A stretch of DNA of 64,000 nt from Chthonomonas calidirosea (GTDB lineage: Bacteria; Armatimonadota; Fimbriimonadia; Fimbriimonadales; Fimbriimonadaceae). Both the position numbers and the translations under genes were made by a program. This document shows positions 34,489 through 42,943 of the stretch, one piece after another. The notes under the pieces were generated by a model that searched no databases, was not told where the DNA came from, and worked only from the letters and a program-made list of their open reading frames with translations. The stretch's first letter is position 1; every line of letters starts with the position of its first letter. Location of the stretch: NCBI GenBank assembly GCA_945882415.1, contig CAMCWC010000015.1, forward strand, positions 1 to 64,000, in the 5' to 3' direction.

Positions 34489-35553
34489 TTACTTGACCGT
34501 TTCTCGCTTCAGCAGGTCGGTAATGGTGATTCCGGTCTCTGCACCTTGGAACGAAGTGCCGACAACTTTCTTGTCAACTCGCTCCTGGGCGATCGTGTAG
34601 GCCTCATCTGGAAGCTGAACGTAGCCGGTGGTCGGAACGATTTCCTTTGCCTTTGCAAGCAGGAAGGCGACGAAGGCTTTAACCTCGGGCTTATCGTCGA
34701 GCGACTTCTTGTTGATGTACAGGAACAGCGGTCGGCTCAGCGGAGCGTACGTGCCGTCGGCGATTGTTTCTGGACTCGGTGCGATTCCACCCTTACCGGC
34801 GTCAACCTTGACGAGTTTGAGCTTGTCCTGGTTCTGTTCGTAATACGCGTATCCGAAGTAGCCGAGAGAGAACTCGTCTCCGCTGACACCCTGCACCAGC
34901 ACGTTGTCATCTTCGCTCGCCTGGTAATCGGTTCGGCTGGACTTTTCCTTTCCGACGATCGCCTTGGTGAAGTAGTCGAAGGTTCCGGAATCCGTTCCAG
35001 CGCCGTAGAGCTTGATCGGTTCGGCCGGGAAGTCGCTTCGAACGTCCTTCCAGGTTTTAACCTTGCTGTTTGGCTCCCAAATCTTCTTCAGTTCTGCAAC
35101 CGTCAACGTCTCAGCAAAGCTGTTCTTGGGGTTGACGATGACGGAAAGGCCATCAAAAGCGATCGGCAATTCAACGAACTCGATGTTGTTCTTCTTCGCC
35201 GCTTCGATTTCGGAAGCTTCAATTGGTCGCGATGCGCCAGTGATGTCCAACTCGCCCGCTGCGAACTTCTTGAATCCGCCGCCCGTACCAGAAGACGCGA
35301 CCGCAAACTTGACCGCGCTCTGATCCTTGCCGAACTCTTCGGAGAAGGCTTCCGAGATCGGGAAGACCGTGCTTGAGCCATCAATTGAGATGGATCCACT
35401 CAGCTTCTCGGCGGTTGTGGTGGTGGCATTGGTGCCGCCCTCCGTCTTTTCTGTGGAGGAAGAATCCCCGCTGTTGCATCCGGCAACAAAAATGGCCACC
35501 GTAGCTGCAACCAGGCTGGCAAAAGAGATTTTTCGGAGTCGTTGGTCAACCAT
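34489..35553 (-). CDS. pstS: Phosphate-binding lipoprotein PstS
   Basis: 354 residues with a lipoprotein signal: LVAATVAIFVAGC, acylated Cys at about residue 26, then a Ser/Thr/Gly-rich linker. Phosphate-binding signatures are present: SISIDGSSTVFPISEAFSEE, VASSGTGGGFKKF, DITGASRPIE and LYGAGTDSGTFDYF. It delivers phosphate to PstCA. First gene of the pst operon; a candidate Pho box (35580-35596) lies 26 bp upstream of its ATG. Confidence 0.96.
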   Translation of the reverse strand: MVDQRLRKISFASLVAATVAIFVAGCNSGDSSSTEKTEGGTNATTTTAEKLSGSISIDGSSTVFPISEAFSEEFGKDQSAVKFAVASSGTGGGFKKFAAGELDITGASRPIEASEIEAAKKNNIEFVELPIAFDGLSVIVNPKNSFAETLTVAELKKIWEPNSKVKTWKDVRSDFPAEPIKLYGAGTDSGTFDYFTKAIVGKEKSSRTDYQASEDDNVLVQGVSGDEFSLGYFGYAYYEQNQDKLKLVKVDAGKGGIAPSPETIADGTYAPLSRPLFLYINKKSLDDKPEVKAFVAFLLAKAKEIVPTTGYVQLPDEAYTIAQERVDKKVVGTSFQGAETGITITDLLKRETVK

Positions 35554-35579
35554 GCTCTGCGGTAGGTTACAGCCCGAGC

Positions 35580-35596
35580 GTTAACGGACTGTTAAG
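35580..35596 (-). promoter_or_regulatory. Candidate Pho box between pstS and phosphoesterase
   Basis: On the minus strand the sequence reads TTAACA, 5 bp, TTAACG: two near-identical hexamers with 11-bp periodicity, as in PhoP/PhoB operators. It lies 26 bp from the pstS ATG and about 35 bp from the divergent phosphoesterase start, so it could serve both. Confidence 0.6.
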
Positions 35597-35631
35597 AATT
35601 CTCATACCGGTAGGGCTGGTTTACTACCGGA

Positions 35632-36450
35632 GTGCGATTTCGGGATCTCATCTTTAGCCTTGGAGCGGTGGGTGCGGGAATGTTCGTTTACGGGGCGATC
35701 TGTGAACGGAAGAACCTGCAGGTCCGCCACTTTCAGCTCCCGTTACCGGGCTGGCCGAGCACTCGGGCTGGTTATCGCATTGCGCTTCTGGCCGACTTTC
35801 ATGTTCAAAATCTCGATACCGCGGAGCTTGCCTCGCAGGCGATTCACCTCGCCATTGCCGAGCAGCCGGACATGATCGTGCTGGCTGGAGATTTCGTCGA
35901 TGACTGGTTTCCAAGTCTCCCGCCGCTCCTCGGCGATGTGCTCGCGCCGCTTCACCAGATGAAGGGACGAGTGGTTGCCATTCCCGGAAACCACGATTAC
36001 TTCAGCGCCCCACCGGATGCCCTAGCAACCATTTGTGATGAACTTGGAATTCTGTTGCTACGAAATTCATGTGAAGTCTTGGACGGAATCTGCTGGGTTG
36101 GAGTCGACAGTTACCAAGCTAGAGCCTCCAAGCCGGATCAAGCTATGAAGGCCGCTCAGGCTTTGGGCCCGGATCTGCCTAAAGTTGTGCTCTGGCACGA
36201 ACCCGACGCGGTTGATTTCTTACCGACGGGTGCCAACCTGATGCTGAGCGGCCATTCTCACGGTGGGCAGTTCGTGCTGCCGGGCGGTTGGGCACCGAAG
36301 CACAGCACCATGGGCCGCAAGTATGTGCGCGGGTTCTATCCGCATGCGAAGACGCCGATCTTTGTCACCAGCGGGGTTGGCACAACCTTCCTGCCTTCCC
36401 GGTTCAATTGCCCGCCCGAGGTCGCGATCTTAACCCTAAACCCCGCTTAG
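35632..36450 (+). CDS. Membrane-anchored metallophosphoesterase (YkuE-like)
   Basis: Calcineurin-like phosphoesterase of 272 residues. The five metal-binding blocks are complete: [32 protein letters not shown] and GHSHGGQ. An N-terminal hydrophobic segment ([20 protein letters not shown]) may be a signal or anchor. The start is GTG at 35632 with TTTACT ending 6 nt before it. Divergent from pstS across a candidate Pho box, so it may belong to the phosphate-starvation response. Family members act on lipid pyrophosphates or phosphodiesters; the substrate here is unknown. Its stop is interleaved with that of the sensor kinase (TTAG). Confidence 0.9.
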   Translation: MRFRDLIFSLGAVGAGMFVYGAICERKNLQVRHFQLPLPGWPSTRAGYRIALLADFHVQNLDTAELASQAIHLAIAEQPDMIVLAGDFVDDWFPSLPPLLGDVLAPLHQMKGRVVAIPGNHDYFSAPPDALATICDELGILLLRNSCEVLDGICWVGVDSYQARASKPDQAMKAAQALGPDLPKVVLWHEPDAVDFLPTGANLMLSGHSHGGQFVLPGGWAPKHSTMGRKYVRGFYPHAKTPIFVTSGVGTTFLPSRFNCPPEVAILTLNPA

Positions 36451-38657
36451 TGCAGGTTGCGCAGGATCACTTCGCGCAGATCACGCTGCCGCATCGGCTT
36501 GGCGAGATGGTCGTCCATCCCTGCTTCAAGCGCTTGGATCTTGGCCGACTCCATCGCGTGCGCAGAAAGAGCAATGATCGCACTTCGATGGCCGGTCCCG
36601 ACTTCCATCTCGCGCAATCGGCGGGCGGTTTCAAATCCGTCCATGCCAGGCATTTGAATGTCTAGAAGCACCACGCGGAATTCGCCCGGCAAAAATTGCT
36701 CAAGTGCCGTCTCACCGCTGTCGCACACGATCACTTCGCAGCCCATTTGGACAAGAGCTTCTCGAGCGACCATTTGATTGATCGCGTTGTCTTCCACCAG
36801 CAGAATTCGTAACCCAAGTGCCGCCTTCATGCCGGCTAACTCCTCGGAACGCGATCGCACCGTGCCATCGGTTGAAGGCAGCGGCAGGTGGATTTGGAAA
36901 GTGGTTCCAACGTCGACAGCGCTGTCAAGCTCAATTTCCCCATTCATCAGATTGACAAGGCTCTTCACGATCGTTAGCCCAAGTCCAGACCCACCGAATT
37001 GCCGAGCCGTCGAGCCGTCGGCCTGGGTGAAGCTTTCAAAAATCGCTGTCTTACGGTCCGGCGCGATGCCGATCCCGGTGTCGCGGACAATAAGGGTCAC
37101 GTGCCCAGGTCGAAGGCCATCTACGAGTTTTACGTACACTCCGCCGGCTGCCGTGAATTTGATCGCATTAGCCGTGACATTGGCCACGATCTGTCGAACG
37201 CGGATTGAGTCGCCTAAATACACCCCTCGAACGCTAGGGTCAATCTCGACTTCAAGGGCAATTTGGCTCCGAGTTGCTTGGGCATGATAGATTCCGCAAG
37301 CCGAACGAACACACGCCGCTAGATCGAATGCTTCAACCGAAAGCTCCATCTTTCCGGCCTCAATCTTAGACACGTCCAGCACATCGTCCAGGATTCGTAG
37401 CAGGCCCTCGCCGCAGGACAGGATGGTATCCAAGTACCGAATCTGCAAAGCGGTCAGGTCCGTTTGCCCGAGTAGCTCGCCGGTTCCAAGCACCCCGTTC
37501 AACGGCGTTCGAATTTCATGGCTCATGTTCGCGAGGAACTCTGACTTAAGCTGCGAGGCCCGAACCGCGGTCTCGCGCGCTTGCTCGACTTCGTCTTGCT
37601 GCTGCCGACTTTGGATGCAAAGTCGAACGTAGTTCGCCGTTTCGCGCAAATAGTGCAGCTCGGCGTCGGTCGGAGTTCGCGACTCATGGAAGTAGACGGC
37701 AAACGTAGCGATGACATCGCCGGATTGCCCCAAAACCGGCATCGACCAGCAAGCACCAACGTTCAGTTGGTCCACCAGGTGCTGATACTTAGTCCAGTTC
37801 GGATCTGACCGGAGATCGGACGAAATCACCAACTCTCGGGAAACCGCCGCCGCACCACAGGATCCTGCATCTGGAGCGATGGCCATCCCGTCCACAATTT
37901 CCAGGTATTCCGGCGGCAACTTGCCTGCCGCACCGACCGACAAATGCCCATCTCGCAGCAGCATGACGGAACACATTGAGCCAGTAATCAAAAACTCGAG
38001 CAACTCGTTGATCGCTTGAAGCACTACGGGCAGGTCTGCACCTTCCGCCAGGAGCCGTAGCGCACGCGACTGTAGTTCGCTCTGGTGTTCGCGGATGCCT
38101 CTTTCAAGGAGCTCTTGCTCTAACTTTTTAGAAAGCAAACGGCTCTCAAGTTGATGCATCACCAAGCGCCCGAGCTTCTCCATCGCGGCAAGGACCTGAG
38201 GAGAGTGATAGCGAGGCCGTCGATCGATCGCGCACAACGCGCCGAGCACTTCCCCTGTTTCGGTGATCAGGGGAACACCGATGTACGATCGGAGTTCGCC
38301 GTCAATGACAAGTTGGTTGTCGGCGAATCTGCCGTCGGCTACGGCATCTGGAACCACAAAGGGCCGCTTCGTTGGGATGGTGTGTTGGCAAAACGACACG
38401 CTGCGTGAAGTGGTCGCGTTCTCCATGCCAATACGGGATTTGAAGAACTGCTTGTCCCGGTGAACCAAGCTGACCATGGCCATCGGCGAATCGCAAAGTT
38501 CGGAAACCAGTTGCACAACATCTTCAAGCTGGTCGTCCAGATCGACGGTGACGATGTCAAATGCGTCGAGAACCGCAATTCGGCGCTCTTCCTCTTCTGC
38601 CGACAAGAAAGGAAACGGAACTAACTCACTGACCAAAACAGACTCCTGGCCCGCCAC
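36447..38657 (-). CDS. Hybrid sensor histidine kinase/response regulator with two GAF domains
   Basis: 736 residues, no membrane segment, so probably cytoplasmic. Order: GAF 1 (about 30-175), coiled coil (about 175-205), GAF 2 (about 205-350), HisKA with His380 in [11 protein letters not shown], HATPase with [14 protein letters not shown] and [10 protein letters not shown], and a C-terminal receiver with phospho-acceptor Asp666 ([11 protein letters not shown]) and Lys in HLAKPM. No HPt domain is attached and no cognate regulator is adjacent. The start is GTG at 38657. The GAF ligand is unknown; GAF 1 resembles the light/redox type found in cyanobacterial-like kinases but has no clear chromophore Cys. 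Confidence 0.94.
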   Translation of the reverse strand: MAGQESVLVSELVPFPFLSAEEEERRIAVLDAFDIVTVDLDDQLEDVVQLVSELCDSPMAMVSLVHRDKQFFKSRIGMENATTSRSVSFCQHTIPTKRPFVVPDAVADGRFADNQLVIDGELRSYIGVPLITETGEVLGALCAIDRRPRYHSPQVLAAMEKLGRLVMHQLESRLLSKKLEQELLERGIREHQSELQSRALRLLAEGADLPVVLQAINELLEFLITGSMCSVMLLRDGHLSVGAAGKLPPEYLEIVDGMAIAPDAGSCGAAAVSRELVISSDLRSDPNWTKYQHLVDQLNVGACWSMPVLGQSGDVIATFAVYFHESRTPTDAELHYLRETANYVRLCIQSRQQQDEVEQARETAVRASQLKSEFLANMSHEIRTPLNGVLGTGELLGQTDLTALQIRYLDTILSCGEGLLRILDDVLDVSKIEAGKMELSVEAFDLAACVRSACGIYHAQATRSQIALEVEIDPSVRGVYLGDSIRVRQIVANVTANAIKFTAAGGVYVKLVDGLRPGHVTLIVRDTGIGIAPDRKTAIFESFTQADGSTARQFGGSGLGLTIVKSLVNLMNGEIELDSAVDVGTTFQIHLPLPSTDGTVRSRSEELAGMKAALGLRILLVEDNAINQMVAREALVQMGCEVIVCDSGETALEQFLPGEFRVVLLDIQMPGMDGFETARRLREMEVGTGHRSAIIALSAHAMESAKIQALEAGMDDHLAKPMRQRDLREVILRNLH

Positions 38658-38760
38658 AAAAGACGGGTTACCTTTAGAGTGTATGACATTCCTAATGAAG
38701 GCGTGCTGCCATCTGTCCTCGTGCGAGACATTTGTTGCGGGTATCTTGCCGATTGGGTAC

Positions 38761-38836
38761 GCCCCTGTAGCTCAGCGGATAGAGCGGCCGCCTTCTAAGC
38801 GGTAGGTCGGAGGTTCGATTCCTCTCGGGGGCGCCA
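38761..38836 (+). tRNA. tRNA-Arg (anticodon UCU)
   Basis: Acceptor stem GCCCCTG (38761-38767) pairs with CGGGGGC (38826-38832), discriminator G, encoded CCA (38834-38836). The anticodon stem GCCGC/GCGGT holds loop CTTCTAA, anticodon TCT at 38794-38796. T loop GGTTCGATTCC. Reads AGA/AGG. It stands alone between the kinase and crcB. Confidence 0.97.
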
Positions 38837-38893
38837 TTCTCTGCGTGTTCCAAACCGTTCGCTAAGCGCCGGGCTCTGCTCCAAAAATTTATT

Positions 38894-38932
38894 ATTTACA
38901 TTTCCCGCGTAGGGAGGGCGATGTAAATTTTT
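38894..38932 (+). terminator. Possible terminator after tRNA-Arg
   Basis: ATTTACAT (38894-38901) pairs with ATGTAAAT (38921-38928), with an inner CCC/GGG, and the right arm runs into TTTTT. The stem is AT-rich and the loop long, so it is weak. It lies in a 169-bp gene-free stretch (38837-39005) that also has a CTAAAG-ACG-CTTTAG hairpin at 38957-38971. Confidence 0.35.
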
Positions 38933-39005
38933 CGGTTTGAAACGGTCGCGCCCAACCTAAAGACGCTTTAGCGGGGAAACGTCAACCTGTAAATTTGCGA
39001 TCGGT

Positions 39006-39377
39006 TTAGCTTGCTTTGCTGGCCGTAGTCATCGCAAAACCGGACCAGGCCGCTCCGAGCCCAAGGCATAGGCTGGCAACGACGTAGCCGAGTGCAGGGC
39101 CAAGTTGGCCATTGCGTGCGAGTTGGATGGTTTCGATGGAGAAGGCGGAGAAGGTCGTGAAGCCTCCGAGGAATCCCACGACCGCAACGAGCCTCCATGG
39201 ATCGCCCGGCGCGAAGAGTGCGGCAGCAACTCCGGCTAGGAGGGAACCGAGAACGTTGATCCCCAAGGTTGCCCACGGAAAGCCGTCCGCGCTCGCAAGC
39301 ATCGCGGAGATCTGAAACCGGCAAACTCCGCCGAGACCGGCGCCTAGGAAAACGCTGAGATACTCAATCAGCTTCAT
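39006..39377 (-). CDS. crcB: Fluoride channel CrcB/Fluc
   Basis: 123 residues with four membrane segments, dual-topology fluoride exporter. Family motifs: GAGLGGVCRFQIS, GINVLGSLLAG (with the channel Asn) and GFLGGFTTFSAFSIE (phenylalanine track). The start overlaps the rmuC stop by 4 bp. No fluoride riboswitch precedes it because it is the last gene of an aldolase-rmuC-crcB operon. A single copy suggests a homodimer. Confidence 0.95.
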   Translation of the reverse strand: MKLIEYLSVFLGAGLGGVCRFQISAMLASADGFPWATLGINVLGSLLAGVAAALFAPGDPWRLVAVVGFLGGFTTFSAFSIETIQLARNGQLGPALGYVVASLCLGLGAAWSGFAMTTASKAS

Positions 39378-40903
39378 GCCTCGCCTTCATCAAACGGAAG
39401 GGACAACAGCTCCGGCGATTTGAATTGCGCCACTGGAGGCTCAATCTCGAGAACCTCCTTCGGAGGCTCACCTTGTTTTGCGCCAAGGGCATCCAGCTTT
39501 CTCGCCCGGCTCAAAACGTATCTTTCAAGCGGACCGATTGAATTGTTGTAGGCAGTTACAGCAGTTCTTAAGCCCGCCCCTACCTTGGTGACGTGCTCGG
39601 CGTAGGACCGAATTCCCACGTACATCTGCTTTCCAACTTCACTGATTTCGTGAGCAGATTTGTTCAGCTTTTCTTGATCAAGCACATACGAAACCGATCG
39701 CAACAACGAGATCAAAGTCATTGGGTTCGCCATGAAGACCTTCTCTGAAACCGCGTTTTGGTAAAGCGCCGGATCGTGCTCGACCGCAGTCAGATACATC
39801 GCCTCATGCGGCAAGAACATGACCACAAAATCGGCCCCGTCGTATTGCCGCCAATACTCTTTCTGAGATAGTTGCCTTGCGTGTCCTCGAACAGACGTTA
39901 GGAAGCGGGTCATAGCAAGCGCGCGAAGTTCCTCTGTCTCCGCGTTCGTAAGCTCCTGAAACGGATCAAACGGGGTTTTGCTGTCGATAACGATTGACCG
40001 ATTGTTCGGCAAGTGCACAACGGCGTCTGCACGTAGTTTGCCGTCTTCCCGGTCGGTCGAGTCTTGCAGGGTGTAGTTCACGCCTTCTTGCAAGCCTGAG
40101 TTTGAGAGAACCGTCTTGAGCATCGTCTCGCCCCAGCTACCGCGGGTTTGCGGCTTTTTGAGCGCATTGCTCAGCGAGGTCGTGACGCCGAACAGGGATT
40201 GCAACTGCTGCGTCAACTGGCCAGTTTGGTTTGCGAGCTTCTCATCGGAGCTCTGAACTTTGGCGTCGAGCTTGGCGAGGTTCTCGGCAATCGGCTTGAC
40301 CATCTGCTCGATGGACTTCTTGCGTTCTTCGAAATCTGCGTCAGCAACAGATCGGCTTGATTTCTGGCTCCGCTCCGCCGCTTCCACCAGCTTCTTTTGT
40401 GCCTCATCGAGGGCTTCCGTGGAGAGGGTTTTGAAGGCGTCCTTGAGCTGCAACTGCGCGGTGGCCAGGAGCTCCTTTTGCTCTTCCACGTGGGATTGCA
40501 TCGCGGCAAGCTGAGCCTTGTTCGCCTCGTTCAGTTGCTCAATCTGCTTCTGCATAGATGCCCGTTCGGACTGAAGCAGCTCGGCAACTTGCTGGTCTTT
40601 TGCGTTGAGCGTCTGTTCGGTTTGCGTCCTCAGGTTGCGAAGATCGGTTTCGGCTTCGGTCTTAGCCTTATCGAGGGTCTTGAGGTTCCCTTCAAGAACT
40701 CGAAACTCTGCTTCGCGATCTGCCAGTTCTTTTTCTAACTTTGGTAGTTGCTCTAGCCTGGTTTCGCTGGTGGTGAGACGCTCTCGAATTTCCTGCAATT
40801 CGGCCTGGCTCTTCTTGGTTGCCTGCAAAGTGGCCCCCACCGCGCCGAGGACTACGCCAATAGCCAAGGCGACAATGCTGATGATAATTGAGGTGCTATC
40901 CAT
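39374..40903 (-). CDS. rmuC: DNA recombination protein RmuC
   Basis: 509 residues. An N-terminal membrane segment (IIISIVALAIGVVLGAVGAT) is followed by a long coiled coil (about 30-230) and the PD-(D/E)XK-like RmuC domain: TRGSWGETMLKTVL, DAVVHLPNNRSIVIDSKTPF (catalytic Asp and Lys) and DFVVMFLPHEAMY. Limits inversions and repeat rearrangements in E. coli. Located 18 bp after the aldolase gene and coupled to crcB. Confidence 0.95.
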   Translation of the reverse strand: MDSTSIIISIVALAIGVVLGAVGATLQATKKSQAELQEIRERLTTSETRLEQLPKLEKELADREAEFRVLEGNLKTLDKAKTEAETDLRNLRTQTEQTLNAKDQQVAELLQSERASMQKQIEQLNEANKAQLAAMQSHVEEQKELLATAQLQLKDAFKTLSTEALDEAQKKLVEAAERSQKSSRSVADADFEERKKSIEQMVKPIAENLAKLDAKVQSSDEKLANQTGQLTQQLQSLFGVTTSLSNALKKPQTRGSWGETMLKTVLSNSGLQEGVNYTLQDSTDREDGKLRADAVVHLPNNRSIVIDSKTPFDPFQELTNAETEELRALAMTRFLTSVRGHARQLSQKEYWRQYDGADFVVMFLPHEAMYLTAVEHDPALYQNAVSEKVFMANPMTLISLLRSVSYVLDQEKLNKSAHEISEVGKQMYVGIRSYAEHVTKVGAGLRTAVTAYNNSIGPLERYVLSRARKLDALGAKQGEPPKEVLEIEPPVAQFKSPELLSLPFDEGEA

Positions 40904-40921
40904 CGAAATCTGTAGACGAAA

Positions 40922-41752
40922 CTATACTAAAAGTTCGAGGGCTTCTGCTCCGGATTTGCCATCGTGCACGATCGACATCAAGGCCTGAGTCATGAGCGTT
41001 GGCGTCGGGTGCTGAATCACGTTTCGGCCGTAAACGATTCCGCTTGCACCTTGAACCATTAGAGCGGCGGTTCGATCGAGGATATCTTCGTCGGTCGCAC
41101 GGCCACCACCTCGGACCAAGACGGGGAACCCGCCAGCGATCTCCACCACCCGGTGAAACTCCGAGATTTCGGAGCATGGATCGCACTTGATAATGTCCGC
41201 CCCAAGTTCAACTGCCATGCGCACAAGCGGAAGGATCTTCTTGATCTCGCCATCCACCTGGTACCCGCCGGAAACCTCATTCGACTGCATCACCAACGGC
41301 TCAACCATTAAGGGCATTCCGAACCGATCGCATTCCGACTTCAACGCACAAACGTTTTTAACGCACTGATTCAAGAGTTCAGATTGTCCGGGCAGTGACA
41401 GGAGATTCACCACGATACAAGCCGCATCTAGCCGCAGAGCTTGCTCAACGGCGTTTTGAATCAGCTCCGAATGCAGGGTTGCCGGCAGCATTGACCCGTA
41501 CACATTTGCCGTGTCGGTACGCAAGACCAGTGCTGGCTTTCTGGGCCCCGGGATGGACTGCAGAATGCGCGCCGAACCGGGCGGAAGCTGGATTGCATCG
41601 GGCGAAGCCGCCACAACTGCGGCGATCGCCCGCGCAGGGTCTTCGATGCCACTTAAAAAAGTCGATTCATTGAAGAACCCGTGGTCGATTGCAACGTCAA
41701 AACACTTACCATCGGGTGCAAAGAGACGGTTCAAACGGTACGACAAGCTCAC
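40922..41752 (-). CDS. DhnA/LsrF-type class I aldolase
   Basis: 276-residue (beta/alpha)8 aldolase of the DeoC/LacD/DhnA superfamily. The N-terminal Asp is in DVAIDHGFF, the Schiff-base Lys in GADIIKCDPCSE, and the phosphate-binding C-terminus in LVRGGGRATDEDIL and GASGIVYGRNVIQHP. It could be a fructose-1,6-bisphosphate aldolase or act on a related phospho-sugar. The start is GTG at 41752 with TAGAAT (41764-41759) ending 6 nt before it: a clear leaderless candidate. First gene of the aldolase-rmuC-crcB unit. Confidence 0.88.
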   Translation of the reverse strand: MSLSYRLNRLFAPDGKCFDVAIDHGFFNESTFLSGIEDPARAIAAVVAASPDAIQLPPGSARILQSIPGPRKPALVLRTDTANVYGSMLPATLHSELIQNAVEQALRLDAACIVVNLLSLPGQSELLNQCVKNVCALKSECDRFGMPLMVEPLVMQSNEVSGGYQVDGEIKKILPLVRMAVELGADIIKCDPCSEISEFHRVVEIAGGFPVLVRGGGRATDEDILDRTAALMVQGASGIVYGRNVIQHPTPTLMTQALMSIVHDGKSGAEALELLV

Positions 41753-41887
41753 CGCACGATTCTATCTTCTTCTTAGAACTTCGAATTAATTGCGGTTTTT
41801 GTAGTAAAATTCAGCAAGTTTGATGTTTGTTACCGCCACCGCCCCCCGTTGGGAAACGTAATCTGCATTATTCCGTTGGAACTACAA

Positions 41888-42154
41888 ATGAAGAAGCTTT
41901 CAATGACGAAAGGTTCAATCGCTCTTCGCTGGTCGCCGCAGGCAGAATCATTCTCCGCGACTCCCGGTGAATCGATGAAATACTTGCTCCTCCTCAATGG
42001 AGTAGCCGGGCTTCATCGCGACCGCTCCGAAACCACCGCCGTTTGCATGCCCGAAGGGTGCGGACCAAAATGGCTTCTCGACTCCCTCGCTCAGTCGAAT
42101 CCGGAAGTCCTTCCGGGCGAAGACGGCCCCATTGCTTTAGTCCTTGTTCTCTAA
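41888..42154 (+). CDS. Small hypothetical protein
   Basis: 88 residues from ATG 41888 (the frame is open back to a TTG at 41849). The sequence begins MKKLSMTKGSIALRWSPQAE and ends in a hydrophobic PIALVLVL. No motif recognised and no signal peptide. Its 3' end overlaps the convergent lpxC by 18 bp. A TAAAAT (41805-41810) upstream may be its promoter. It lies in a 384-bp space between divergent aldolase and lpxC that would otherwise hold no gene, which argues mildly that it is real. Confidence 0.45.
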   Translation: MKKLSMTKGSIALRWSPQAESFSATPGESMKYLLLLNGVAGLHRDRSETTAVCMPEGCGPKWLLDSLAQSNPEVLPGEDGPIALVLVL

Positions 42155-42943
42155 GGCGCGACGTATCATCGATGCAGCACTAATATTTGTCCGGTGGCCG
42201 CTTTTTTCGGCCACCAAATTCAAAAATCGAATCGGCACCCCACTCAAGTACAAATCGCCGATGAGATCCAGCAACTTGTGCCGCGCGGGTTCATCCGGGA
42301 ATCGAGCTTCGTTCTTATAGCCGTCCGGACCAAGAATCAGAACCGAGTTTTCATCTAGCCCTAACCCTAATCCGGCAGCGATGATCTTGGGAACCTCTTC
42401 AAAGAACGCGAAGGTTCGCGCCGAGGCTAACTGCTCCCGATAACTTTCCGATGTTGCCCGAAACTCAAAGGACTGAGCATTAGGCCATCGATCGCCCGTG
42501 TTGTAGTCGTACCGCCAGTGGCCGTTGCCATCCGAGATGGCGATCTTGATCGGGTCTTCGTGAACGAATAGGCGTCGAAAGAGGGGCGGCAACTCCGCAA
42601 TCCCAAGGTCCGTGGTCCCGGCCGATTCCAGGGCGTCGAAGAACGGCAACGCGCTACCATCCATTCCCGGCACTTCAGGCGCATTGAGCTCAACCTCGGC
42701 ATCGGTGATCTCCAAACCCGCAAGGGCGCTCATCACATGCTCGATCGTGCAGACCGTTCCAAGTTTGGTCGACCGAGTGGTTTCGGTGACGTTTTCTGGT
42801 CGCGCCGCAAACCGATCGGTTCCATAGCGGAAGGCAATTCCCTCTGCGCCTGGGTGAACGGTCATCTTTACCGGAGCGGCGGAGTGCAGTCCGATACCCT
42901 CGAAAGAAACGGAGTTTGCGAGCGTCTTGCGTTGGTACGTCAT
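42137..42943 (-). CDS. lpxC: UDP-3-O-acyl-N-acetylglucosamine deacetylase LpxC
   Basis: Zinc amidase, first committed step of lipid A synthesis, 268 residues from ATG 42943, which overlaps the lpxD stop by 4 bp. The frame extends to 43153, but that extra N-terminus lies inside lpxD and has no family similarity. Motifs: FEGIGLHS, TIEHVMSALAGL (zinc His) and the HKLLDLIGDLYLSG block (zinc His and Asp); NAPEVPGMDGSA is the substrate loop. Slightly shorter than E. coli LpxC. Shows that the organism makes an LPS-type outer membrane. Confidence 0.96.
   Translation of the reverse strand: MTYQRKTLANSVSFEGIGLHSAAPVKMTVHPGAEGIAFRYGTDRFAARPENVTETTRSTKLGTVCTIEHVMSALAGLEITDAEVELNAPEVPGMDGSALPFFDALESAGTTDLGIAELPPLFRRLFVHEDPIKIAISDGNGHWRYDYNTGDRWPNAQSFEFRATSESYREQLASARTFAFFEEVPKIIAAGLGLGLDENSVLILGPDGYKNEARFPDEPARHKLLDLIGDLYLSGVPIRFLNLVAEKSGHRTNISAASMIRRALENKD

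Noticed and set aside
34546-35376. 276-residue plus-strand frame opposite pstS
   Set aside because: Antisense to a clearly identified pstS; no motif and no ribosome-binding site.
39006-39377. Fluoride riboswitch for crcB
   Set aside because: crcB starts inside the stop of rmuC, and the operon start before the aldolase is predicted leaderless, so no room exists for the riboswitch.
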